Of a stretch of DNA of 12,249 bases, positions 6,750-12,249 are shown piece after piece. The notes under the pieces were generated by a model. That model saw nothing but the letters and a program-made list of their open reading frames with translations. It ran no database searches and had not been told where the DNA came from. Source of the stretch: Persephonella sp. (GTDB taxonomy: Bacteria > Aquificota > Aquificia > Aquificales > Hydrogenothermaceae); assembly GCA_027058925.1 (NCBI GenBank), contig JALTAS010000112.1, positions 1-12,249 of the forward strand, in the 5' to 3' direction. How positions within the stretch are numbered: position 1 is the first letter of the stretch; each line of letters begins with the position of its first letter. Made by a program: the position numbers and the translations under genes.

Positions 6750-7178
6750 TTGGCTGAGATAGTAAAAATAGATCCTAAAGTTGCAAAATACGGAACAGGA
6801 AGAAGAAAAGAGGCTGTTGCAAGGGTATGGATATTTCCCGGCGAAGGAAAACTTTATGTAAAAAGTTCATCAGGAAAAGAATGGGAAGCAAAAGATTACT
6901 TTGAAAGGGACATACTTATTGAGAAAATAAACATGCCTTTTGTTGTTACAGAAACACTTGGCAAGTTTGATGTTTATGCAACTGTAAAAGGAAGCGGAAA
7001 ACCTGCACAGGCAGAAGCTGTTATGTACGGGATAGCAAAGGCTCTCCTTCAGCACAACCCTGAATTCAGACCTGCCCTTAAATCTGCAGGACTTCTGACA
7101 AGAGATGCAAGGGTAAAAGAAAGGAAGAAATACGCACAGATGGGTGCGAGAGCTAAATATAGATGGTCTAAACGTTAA
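6750..7178 (+). CDS. rpsI: 30S ribosomal protein S9
   Basis: S9 is a small-subunit head protein whose basic tail reaches the P-site tRNA. The 142-residue protein carries the diagnostic KYGTGRRKEAVARVWIFPG segment (residues 13-31), the GGG-type KGSGKPAQAEAVMYGIAKALL region (about 80-100) and the invariant C-terminal tail ending in Lys-Arg (KYRWSKR), preceded by LLTRDARVKERKKYAQ. It starts at TTG, supported by GGAGGT eight bases upstream and an in-frame stop at 6741-6743. A non-ATG start in so highly expressed a gene is worth noting. It is the second gene of rplM-rpsI and is followed by a hairpin terminator at 7193. Confidence 0.98.
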   Translation: MAEIVKIDPKVAKYGTGRRKEAVARVWIFPGEGKLYVKSSSGKEWEAKDYFERDILIEKINMPFVVTETLGKFDVYATVKGSGKPAQAEAVMYGIAKALLQHNPEFRPALKSAGLLTRDARVKERKKYAQMGARAKYRWSKR

Positions 7179-7192
7179 TACAAACTATCTTT

Positions 7193-7209
7193 GGGGGATA
7201 ATCTCCCCC
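7193..7209 (+). terminator. Hairpin terminator after rpsI
   Basis: GGGGGA (7193-7198) pairs with TCCCCC (7204-7209) around a five-base loop, giving a six-pair, nearly all-GC stem that stands out in AT-rich DNA. The following bases are pyrimidine- and T-rich but interrupted (TTCCTGTTGATTATTTCTTT), so the U-tract is imperfect. It lies 14 bases after the rpsI stop, the expected place to end the ribosomal operon. Confidence 0.6.
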
Positions 7210-7215
7210 TTCCTG

Positions 7216-7244
7216 TTGATTATTTCTTTAATCAGTCCTATCAT
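7216..7244 (+). promoter_or_regulatory. Possible promoter for argC
   Basis: TTGATT (7216-7221) and TATCAT (7239-7244) are 17 bases apart, just after the rpsI terminator hairpin and 23 bases before the argC start. The -35 matches at four of six positions and the -10 at five. No ArgR-type operator is evident. Confidence 0.4.
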
Positions 7245-7267
7245 TAGACAAAAACCGGAGAATAAGA

Positions 7268-8302
7268 TTGAAGGTTTCAATAGTTGGTGCATCTGGATAC
7301 ACTGGAGTAGAACTTATAAGAATTCTTTCTTTTCATGAAAAAGTCAGCCTGAACCAGATAGTTTCAAGACAGTTTGCAGGGAAAAAATTAAGATCTGTTT
7401 TTCCCCATTTTTCAAAAAGCAGATACGAGAACATCATATTTGATGATGAAGTTGATCTGGATTCTTCAGACCTTTACTTTCTGTGCCTTCCCCATGAGCC
7501 CTCTCTGGAGCTTGTAAAACAGATCTCCGAAAAAGGAAAAAAGATAATTGATCTGTCTGCATCATACAGAATTAAAAATATAAATGCCTATCCAGAATAC
7601 TACGGATTTGAGCATAAGTATCCTGATCTCCTTGAGAAAGCAGTTTACGGTCTGCCTGAGATATTCAGAGAAGAGATAAAAAGAGCAGATATAATAGCAA
7701 ACCCAGGATGTTACCCAACAGCTACTCTTATGGCAGTTTATCCTGCTGTAAAAGAAGGGATTATCTCAGAAGATAAGATTGTGGTTAACGCCCTTTCAGG
7801 AATTTCAGGTGCAGGCAGAGGTTTAAAACAGCAGTTTCATTATCCTGAGGCTTTTGGAAACTCATACGCATATAATCCAGTAAAACACAGGCATACACCA
7901 GAGATGGAAGATGTTATCAAAAGAGTATCAGGAAAAGATATAAAAGTCAGGTTCACACCCCACATAATACCTGTATCAAGGGGAATGATAGCAACCGTAA
8001 TTTTTGAAACAGATCTGAAAAAGGATCAGTTAATAGAGCTATACAGACTGGAATACAGGTATGAACCTTTTATAAGAATTGTTTCCAGACCGCCGCACAT
8101 AAAGGATCTGATCGGATCAAACTTCTGTGATATCTATGTTGATTTTGATGAGAAAACAGGGCAGGCTGTTGTCATATCTGCAATTGACAATCTTGGAAAA
8201 GGAGCTTCTTCACAGGCTGTTCAGAATATGAACATAATCTTAGGTTTTAATGAGGAAGAATGTCTGAAAGGTATCTCCCTTTCATCAATCCTTTTCCCCT
8301 GA
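7268..8302 (+). CDS. argC: N-acetyl-gamma-glutamyl-phosphate reductase
   Basis: ArgC carries out the NADPH-dependent reduction of N-acetylglutamyl phosphate to the semialdehyde, the third step of arginine (ornithine) synthesis. The 344 residues match the type 1 family. The Rossmann nucleotide-binding motif VSIVGASGYTG is at the N-terminus (3-13), the catalytic cysteine is C148 in NPGCYPTA, and the catalytic-histidine region is KHRHTPEME (206-214). A typical LSGISGAGR segment lies near 176-184, and DNLGKGASSQAVQNMN near the C-terminus lines the active site. The start is TTG 7268, with GGAG seven bases upstream; an ATG start would remove the Rossmann motif. It follows the rpsI terminator and precedes hldA by 38 bp. 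No other arg genes are visible. Confidence 0.97.
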   Translation: MKVSIVGASGYTGVELIRILSFHEKVSLNQIVSRQFAGKKLRSVFPHFSKSRYENIIFDDEVDLDSSDLYFLCLPHEPSLELVKQISEKGKKIIDLSASYRIKNINAYPEYYGFEHKYPDLLEKAVYGLPEIFREEIKRADIIANPGCYPTATLMAVYPAVKEGIISEDKIVVNALSGISGAGRGLKQQFHYPEAFGNSYAYNPVKHRHTPEMEDVIKRVSGKDIKVRFTPHIIPVSRGMIATVIFETDLKKDQLIELYRLEYRYEPFIRIVSRPPHIKDLIGSNFCDIYVDFDEKTGQAVVISAIDNLGKGASSQAVQNMNIILGFNEEECLKGISLSSILFP

Positions 8303-8340
8303 TAAAATTATTATGCAAAATTAAACGAAAAAGGTAAGAG

Positions 8341-9294
8341 TTGATAGACAAAAAAAGGGCAGAACAGATAATACAGAGATTTCAGGAAAAAAAAGTTCTG
8401 GTTGTTGGTGATCTTATCTTAGACAGGTACCTCTGGGGAGATGTTGAAAGGATTTCTCCGGAAGCCCCTGTTCCTGTCGTTGAGATCAAAAAAGAGACAG
8501 TCAATCCGGGAGGGGCTTCAAATGTTGCATGGAATATATCTTCACTTGGCTCAAAGGTTTATATGGCAGGGGTGATAGGTGATGATCAGAACGGAAAAAT
8601 ACTTGAAAAGCTCCTTATTGAAAAAGGAATAATCCCATTGAACATAAAGGACAAAAACAGACCAACAACAGAAAAAACAAGAATAATAGCTGTAAGCCAG
8701 CAGCTTCTCAGAATAGACAGGGAAAATAAACAAAAGATAAACAGCGATATTTCAGATAGGCTGATAAAACAACTGAAAAAGGTAATACATGAGATTGACT
8801 GCATCATCATCTCAGATTACGGAAAAGGTGTTGTAACAGAAAGCCTGATGGATTATCTGAAAAAAACAGGAAAGCCCCTGTTTGTTGATCCAAAACCTTC
8901 AAACTTTTCACTTTACAGGAATGTTACAACTATTACTCCGAACAGAAAAGAAGCTTACGAATGTGTAAAGGCAGACAGAGATACGCAGATTGAGGAAGTG
9001 GGCAAAAAAATAATGAAAGATTTAGATATTGAAAACCTCCTTATAACATTAGGTCCTGAAGGAATGGCTCTGTTTGATAAAGAAAAAGTGATAAAAATAC
9101 CTGCCAAAGCCAAAAAAGTATTTGATGTTACAGGTGCAGGGGATACAGTTATCTCAGTTCTTGCCCTATCAAAAATTTCAGGAGCTTCATGGGAAGAGTC
9201 AGCCTCACTTGCAAATTATGCGGCAGGTTATGTTGTGGGAGAGATAGGCACAGCAACGGTAGATAGTAAAAAACTTCTTGAGCTGATACCATAA
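8341..9294 (+). CDS. hldA: D-glycero-beta-D-manno-heptose-7-phosphate kinase (unfused)
   Basis: This PfkB/ribokinase-family enzyme phosphorylates heptose 7-phosphate at C1 on the route to ADP-heptose for the LPS inner core. Features are the LILDRYLWGDVERISPEAPVP-type opening (key parts DRYLWG and SPEAPVPV, about 28-47), the NPGGASNVAWN substrate loop (55-65), SDYGKG near 158-163, and the ATP/anion-hole motif GAGDTV (265-270) with catalytic base D268. At 317 residues it equals the N-terminal half of E. coli HldE (RfaE); the adenylyltransferase half is absent and must be a separate gene (hldC type) if the pathway is complete. TTG 8341 is the start: a TAA (8335-8337) closes the frame two codons upstream, and AAGG lies six bases before. 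It supports a Gram-negative outer membrane with heptose-containing LPS. Confidence 0.92.
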   Translation: MIDKKRAEQIIQRFQEKKVLVVGDLILDRYLWGDVERISPEAPVPVVEIKKETVNPGGASNVAWNISSLGSKVYMAGVIGDDQNGKILEKLLIEKGIIPLNIKDKNRPTTEKTRIIAVSQQLLRIDRENKQKINSDISDRLIKQLKKVIHEIDCIIISDYGKGVVTESLMDYLKKTGKPLFVDPKPSNFSLYRNVTTITPNRKEAYECVKADRDTQIEEVGKKIMKDLDIENLLITLGPEGMALFDKEKVIKIPAKAKKVFDVTGAGDTVISVLALSKISGASWEESASLANYAAGYVVGEIGTATVDSKKLLELIP

Positions 9295-9306
9295 AAGATT
9301 TATCAT
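9278..9306 (+). promoter_or_regulatory. Weak promoter candidate for purS-purQ
   Basis: TTGAGC (9278-9283, inside the end of hldA) and TATCAT (9301-9306) are 17 bases apart, 25 bases before the purS ATG. The match is moderate (four and five of six) in very AT-rich DNA. Read-through from hldA is equally possible. Confidence 0.25.
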
Positions 9307-9331
9307 ATTTTATAAAAAACAGGAGTGTTAG

Positions 9332-9577
9332 ATGCTTATTAAATTCTTTATAAAACCAAGAAAAGGCGTTCTTGATCCTCAAGGTAGGGCAGTTACAGAA
9401 AACCTTAGATCCCTTGGTTTTTCAGATGTTAAAGATGTAAAGGTAGGCAAATATATAGAGGTTTATGTTCAGAATACAGACAGGGAAAAGGCTGTAGAAG
9501 AAGCTAAACAGATGGCAAAAAAGGCACTGGTAAATGAGATAATTGAAGATTACGAATTTGAGATTGTGGAGGACTGA
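9332..9577 (+). CDS. purS: Phosphoribosylformylglycinamidine synthase subunit PurS
   Basis: PurS is the small bridging subunit of the PurSQL complex that converts FGAR to FGAM in purine synthesis; it helps dock PurQ onto PurL. The 81 residues equal the normal length. Family features include the opening beta strand ending in PRKGVLDPQGRAV (9-21), LRSLGFSDVKDVKVGKYIE (25-43) and the final NEIIEDYEFEIVE strand. AGGAG ends six bases before the ATG. It is followed by purQ after two bases, so the subunits are made from one transcript. The large subunit, PurL, is not in the window and must be encoded elsewhere or be the small PurL type. Confidence 0.95.
   Translation: MLIKFFIKPRKGVLDPQGRAVTENLRSLGFSDVKDVKVGKYIEVYVQNTDREKAVEEAKQMAKKALVNEIIEDYEFEIVED
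9568..9573 (+). promoter_or_regulatory. Ribosome binding site for the purQ TTG start
   Basis: GGAGGA within the last codons of purS ends six bases before TTG 9580. It decides the purQ start, since the next downstream Met would remove the N-terminal strand of the amidotransferase fold. Confidence 0.65.
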
Positions 9578-9579
9578 TA

Positions 9580-10269
9580 TTGAAGTTTGGTGTTGCTGTT
9601 TATCCGGGATCAAACTGTGATTATGACACATACAGAGTATTAAGAGATGTTTTGGATCAGGAAGTCCATCTAATAGATTACAGAACAGCTGATCTTTCAG
9701 GTTTTGATTGTGTTGTGCTTCCCGGCGGATTTTCTTTTGGAGATTATCTCAGGCCTGGAACTCTGGCTGCTCACACGCCGTTGACAGGGGCTGTTAAAGA
9801 GTTTGCAGACAAAGGAGGTCTTGTTATAGGAATATGCAACGGCTTCCAGATACTTACAGAGGCTCATCTCCTGCCGGGAGCATTAATGCCTAATGTTCAT
9901 GGAAAATTTGTCTGTAAACATCAGTATTTAAGGGTAGAAAGCACAGACAATCCGTTTACAAACCAGTGTGAAGAGGGACAGATACTGAAAATACCTATAG
10001 CCCATCACGACGGAAATTACTTTGTTGATGATGAAACTCTAACAAAAATGGAAGAAAACGGACAGATAATACTTAGATACTGTGATGAGTACGGAAATAT
10101 AACAGAAAAGGCGAACCCTAACGGATCAATAAAAAATATAGCCGGAATAACCAACGAAAGAAAAAATGTTTTTGGTCTTATGCCCCACCCTGAAAGGGCA
10201 GCTGAGTCAATATTAGGAACTGAGGATGGGCTTTACATACTCAGGTCTATACTGGAAAGCTACTCTTGA
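9580..10269 (+). CDS. purQ: Phosphoribosylformylglycinamidine synthase subunit PurQ (glutaminase)
   Basis: PurQ is the class I glutamine amidotransferase subunit of the FGAM synthase complex; it hydrolyses glutamine and passes ammonia to PurL. The 229 residues match the free-standing PurQ length (about 227). The triad is complete: C86 in the nucleophile elbow GICNGFQ, with H203 and E205 in MPHPERAAE. VAVYPGSNCDYD at the N-terminus (5-16) and LPGGFSFGDYLRPG (47-60, oxyanion strand) are diagnostic. It begins at TTG 9580, two bases after purS, with a good GGAGGA. Its last ten bases overlap the end of the convergent thioredoxin-like gene, and a terminator-like hairpin spans its stop codon. Confidence 0.97.
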   Translation: MKFGVAVYPGSNCDYDTYRVLRDVLDQEVHLIDYRTADLSGFDCVVLPGGFSFGDYLRPGTLAAHTPLTGAVKEFADKGGLVIGICNGFQILTEAHLLPGALMPNVHGKFVCKHQYLRVESTDNPFTNQCEEGQILKIPIAHHDGNYFVDDETLTKMEENGQIILRYCDEYGNITEKANPNGSIKNIAGITNERKNVFGLMPHPERAAESILGTEDGLYILRSILESYS

Positions 10270-10292
10270 AGTGTTCTGTCCAGTATTTTTTT
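10249..10292 (+). terminator. Terminator-like hairpin spanning the purQ stop codon
   Basis: ATACTGGA (10249-10256) is perfectly complementary to TCCAGTAT (10279-10286), and the 3' arm runs directly into seven T residues (10286-10292). The 22-base loop contains the purQ stop (10267-10269) and could form a small inner stem (UACU 10261-10264 with AGUG 10270-10273). The hairpin has the polarity of an intrinsic terminator for the + strand purQ message. In the opposite direction no T-tract follows. Both arms lie in protein-coding DNA: the left in purQ, the right in the thioredoxin-like gene. Confidence 0.5.
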
Positions 10293-10730
10293 CAGTCTTT
10301 CTGTTTTTCCTGAGCCAATTATTTTGGTTACAATATTCAGATCCTTATCTATAATAACGGTTATAGGTGTTCCAAATATACCGAATGCTGATCTGGGTTT
10401 ATATCCTGCAATAATCACAGGCAGGACAAATCCCCACTCCCTTTTTTTCTCCTCTATCTGAAGTATATCCCTCGTTCCTATAACAGCGGCATAAAATCTT
10501 ACCTTGCCTTTGTATTTTTTTGACAGTTTTGATACCTCAGGCAGTTCCTTTTCACAGGAATGGCAGTAAACCTGCCAGAAAACGATAACTGTCGGTTTTC
10601 CTTTCATATCTTTTATGCTTATTTTTCTGCCGTCTAAACTCTCAAAATAAACATCAGGAGCTTTTTTCCCATAAGACAGTCCAGATGACAAAAATATTGC
10701 TGATAAAATGAAGATGATTATATTTTTCAA
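10260..10730 (-). CDS. Exported thioredoxin-like protein (TlpA/ResA type)
   Basis: A 156-residue thioredoxin-fold protein, probably periplasmic. Residues 1-20 are a signal peptide (KN, then a hydrophobic IIIFILSAIFLSS core) with no lipobox cysteine. The mature part has an AhpC/TSA-like opening (KKAPDVYFESLDG), then strand VIVFWQVYCHSCEKELPEV with redox cysteines C56 and C59 in a CHSC motif, and the cis-proline loop GTP (120-122). Relatives such as ResA and TlpA reduce apocytochrome c or copper-site thiols; the exact partner here is not deducible. The start is TTG (10730 on the - strand): TGA immediately upstream closes the frame, and GGAGGG lies five bases before. The gene is convergent with purQ (10-bp overlap) and divergent from dgt. 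Confidence 0.85.
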   Translation of the reverse strand: MKNIIIFILSAIFLSSGLSYGKKAPDVYFESLDGRKISIKDMKGKPTVIVFWQVYCHSCEKELPEVSKLSKKYKGKVRFYAAVIGTRDILQIEEKKREWGFVLPVIIAGYKPRSAFGIFGTPITVIIDKDLNIVTKIIGSGKTERLKKILDRTLQE

Positions 10731-10782
10731 TCATACCCTCCGAAATGTATTTATGAATAATATATACCTCCTTTGGTGAAAA
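10731..10782. other. Divergent intergenic region between thioredoxin-like gene and dgt
   Basis: This 52-bp gap must hold initiation signals for both strands if each gene has its own promoter. It is AT-rich (TATTTATGAATAATATATA in the middle) and offers several -10-like hexamers, but no convincing -35 partner on either strand. It holds a perfect AAAGGAGGT on the - strand (10774 to 10766) with no ATG, GTG or TTG at a usable distance, which on the + strand reads as the 16S rRNA tail sequence ACCTCCTTT just before dgt. Confidence 0.5.
10736..10741 (-). promoter_or_regulatory. Ribosome binding site for the thioredoxin-like gene
   Basis: Read on the - strand, GGAGGG ends five bases before the TTG start, and the intervening bases contain an in-frame TGA. 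An out-of-frame ATG also lies there, but its frame does not encode the thioredoxin fold. Confidence 0.6.
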
Positions 10783-11814
10783 ATGAATATAAGAGAGCAG
10801 ATTGAAAACATTGAATACCAGATTTTGCACCCAAGAGCCTCAAAAAGCAGAGAGGCGAAAAGATCAAAGACAGAAAAAGAGTGTGATTTGAGAACAAAAT
10901 ACCAGAGGGACAGGGACAGGATACTCCATTCCAAAGCATTCAGAAGGCTAAAACATAAGACTCAGGTTTTTCTGTCTCCGGAAGGGGATCATTACAGAAC
11001 AAGGATGACCCACACACTTGAAGTTGCCCAGATAGGCAGGACGATAGCCAAAGCTCTAAGGCTGAATGAGGATCTTGTTGAGGCTATCGCATTAGGTCAT
11101 GATCTTGGGCATACACCTTTTGGACATGCAGGGGAGTTTTTACTGAGAGAGGGGGCATCTTACCACCACGCCAGACAGAGCCTCAGGGTTGTTGAAAAAT
11201 TAGCTAATGATGGCAAAGGTTTAAACCTGACTGTTGAGGTTAAGGACGGCATTCTTAAACACAGTAAAGGAAAGTCTCCTTTAATATCTGAAGGAAACAT
11301 GCCAGAAACCCTTGAAGGCGAAATAGTACGAATAGCAGATAAGATAGCATACATAAACCACGATCTTGAAGATGCTGTAAGAGCAAGGCTAATCTCGGAA
11401 AATGATATTCCAAGAGATATAAGATCTGTATTAGGTGAAACAAAGTCAGAAAGGATAACAACAATAGTAAAAAGCACTATTTACTCCACAATAGAAAACA
11501 ACTACCAGCATATCGTGATGGAAGAGAAAATATACCAGAAGATGTATCAGCTGAGGCAGTGGCTTTTTGATAATGTTTACCATGCGAAGCCTGTAGTAGA
11601 AGAGCTTGAAAAGGGTAAAGGCATACTGAAAGCCCTTTATGAGTACTATCTGAAGAATTACCATCTAATACCCTACTATGAGAAATATCTTCAGCTCTGG
11701 GGAGAGTATGATCCTAAACAGGCTGCTGTTGATTATGTGGCAGGAATGACAGACAGGTTTGCACTTAAAACATACGAAAGGATATTCATACCAAAAGGCT
11801 GGCACATACTTTAA
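10783..11814 (+). CDS. dgt: Deoxyguanosinetriphosphate triphosphohydrolase-like protein (HD domain)
   Basis: Members of this HD-domain family hydrolyse dNTPs to deoxynucleosides and triphosphate; actual nucleotide preference varies. The 343 residues fit the shorter dGTPase-like type. The N-terminal DRDRILHSKAFRRLKHKTQVF region (43-63) precedes the HD site, with H77 (RMTHTLEV), H106-D107 (GHDLGHTPFGH, extra histidines H110 and H115) and D186 (RIADKIAY), the expected H...HD...D metal set. YVAGMTDRFAL near the C-terminus is typical. The ATG at 10783 has only a weak GGTG upstream, and the leader carries ACCTCCTTT, which could mask ribosome binding. The last four bases overlap the convergent SCPU gene. 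The role is probably dNTP pool control; a phage-defence role has been reported for some relatives, but nothing here indicates it. Confidence 0.93.
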   Translation: MNIREQIENIEYQILHPRASKSREAKRSKTEKECDLRTKYQRDRDRILHSKAFRRLKHKTQVFLSPEGDHYRTRMTHTLEVAQIGRTIAKALRLNEDLVEAIALGHDLGHTPFGHAGEFLLREGASYHHARQSLRVVEKLANDGKGLNLTVEVKDGILKHSKGKSPLISEGNMPETLEGEIVRIADKIAYINHDLEDAVRARLISENDIPRDIRSVLGETKSERITTIVKSTIYSTIENNYQHIVMEEKIYQKMYQLRQWLFDNVYHAKPVVEELEKGKGILKALYEYYLKNYHLIPYYEKYLQLWGEYDPKQAAVDYVAGMTDRFALKTYERIFIPKGWHIL

Positions 11815-12249
11815 TACTCAATAATAACAGTCAATCTGTCCTGATAATCGGAAGCTGCAGAAACATTCTGCATAGGGGGAATAACTCCCACTATTATGTA
11901 TTGAACTTCTGAATAGCAGTTTTTCTTCGGAGGAATGTTTACATTGATCTTACAAGTTCCTCCTGTCCCATCTCCTAAGACACAGTTTTTGTAGTACAGG
12001 TTATAATACAGCTTCTCATTTTTTGAAGGAGAGTAAAGATATCTTCTAAGAGGATTACTGCTGTTTCCCCCTATAACGCTTATACTGAAAGATGCTCCTG
12101 ATTTATGCATTCCATGGGAACATCTGACAATCAAAGTAGTGTAAGTTCTTTTTATATGTTTTTCAAAAGGATCATAGGTTCCAAAAACTATGTCATCAAT
12201 ATCAACAGAGCAGTTTGGGTGATTTCCTGCCAGAACTGTATTTATGTCC
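11811..12249 (-). CDS. Spore coat U (SCPU/CsuA-B) domain pilin-like protein, C-terminal part
   Basis: The frame stays open to the window edge, so only the C-terminal 145 residues are visible; the apparent TTG start at 12134 is internal. The visible sequence follows the SCPU pattern closely: CSVDID, then VFGTYDP, a CSHG strand near the middle, RRYL, YYNLYY, the diagnostic GDGTGGT turn, and a terminal VIPPMQNVSAASDYQDRLTV strand ending in hydrophobic alternation. SCPU proteins are secreted through archaic chaperone-usher systems (Csu pili and spore-coat U-like proteins) and act in surface fibres or adhesion. Several cysteines suggest disulfides. Partner chaperone and usher genes would be expected in the adjoining DNA beyond 12249. 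The 3' end overlaps dgt by four bases, tail to tail. Confidence 0.82.
   Translation of the reverse strand, partial: DINTVLAGNHPNCSVDIDDIVFGTYDPFEKHIKRTYTTLIVRCSHGMHKSGASFSISVIGGNSSNPLRRYLYSPSKNEKLYYNLYYKNCVLGDGTGGTCKINVNIPPKKNCYSEVQYIIVGVIPPMQNVSAASDYQDRLTVIIEY

Noticed and set aside
7144..7338. 64-residue + strand frame between rpsI and argC
   Set aside because: It overlaps the rpsI end, the terminator hairpin and the argC start in another frame, has no ribosome site and shows no recognisable motif.
9284..9313. AT-only inverted repeats between hldA and purS
   Set aside because: The stems are five or six A/T pairs with no T-tract; they are expected by chance in this composition.
11160..11477. 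105-residue - strand frame inside dgt
   Set aside because: It is antisense to the conserved HD hydrolase, with no ribosome site or known motif.
10783..11814. dgt as part of a phage-defence island
   Set aside because: Some dGTPase relatives act in defence, but there are no toxin, nuclease, integrase or other defence genes nearby, and the sequence reads as an ordinary chromosomal dGTPase-like gene.

Overview
This window looks like chromosomal DNA from an AT-rich, Gram-negative, thermophile-type bacterium. The best guess is the Aquificota, probably a Hydrogenothermaceae (Persephonella-like) genome. That rests on the codon style (AGA/AGG arginine, AAA lysine, many TTG starts), the gene content and the tightly packed, overlapping gene order. 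It is an inference from style and protein resemblance, not a database match.

Layout. (1) Positions 1-3588, + strand: the 3' part of a TonB-type energy transducer with a Pro-Lys repeat, then rnhA (RNase HI), a small unrecognised protein, radA, and a family-4 iron-sulfur uracil-DNA glycosylase. (2) Positions 3589-6199, + strand: pyrF, rpoN (sigma-54) and a long-form hibernation promoting factor overlap end to end behind a plausible sigma-70 promoter. (3) Positions 6200-7267: a strong-looking promoter, the ribosomal pair rplM-rpsI, and a G/C-rich hairpin terminator. (4) Positions 7268-10269, + strand: argC, an unfused heptose-7-phosphate kinase (hldA/rfaE1), then purS-purQ, ending in a terminator-like hairpin that straddles the purQ stop codon. 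(5) Positions 10260-10730, - strand: an exported thioredoxin-like (TlpA/ResA-type) protein, convergent with purQ. (6) Positions 10783-11814, + strand: a dGTPase-like HD hydrolase. (7) Positions 11811-12249, - strand: the C-terminal 145 residues of a spore coat U (SCPU/CsuA-B) domain protein, a pilin-like chaperone-usher product running off the window.

Most of the window is housekeeping: DNA repair (rnhA, radA, udg), nucleotide metabolism (pyrF, purS, purQ, dgt), translation (rplM, rpsI, hpf), sigma-54 transcription, arginine synthesis and LPS heptose synthesis. Surface functions sit at both edges (TonB, SCPU). There are no tRNA or rRNA genes, CRISPR arrays, insertion sequences or phage genes, and no gap longer than about 90 bp. 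I found no clearly new multi-gene system. The points most worth a second look are the small protein at 1075-1539, the SCPU pilin, the terminator buried in the purQ/thioredoxin overlap, the heavy and partly forced TTG start usage, and the anti-Shine-Dalgarno sequence just before dgt.
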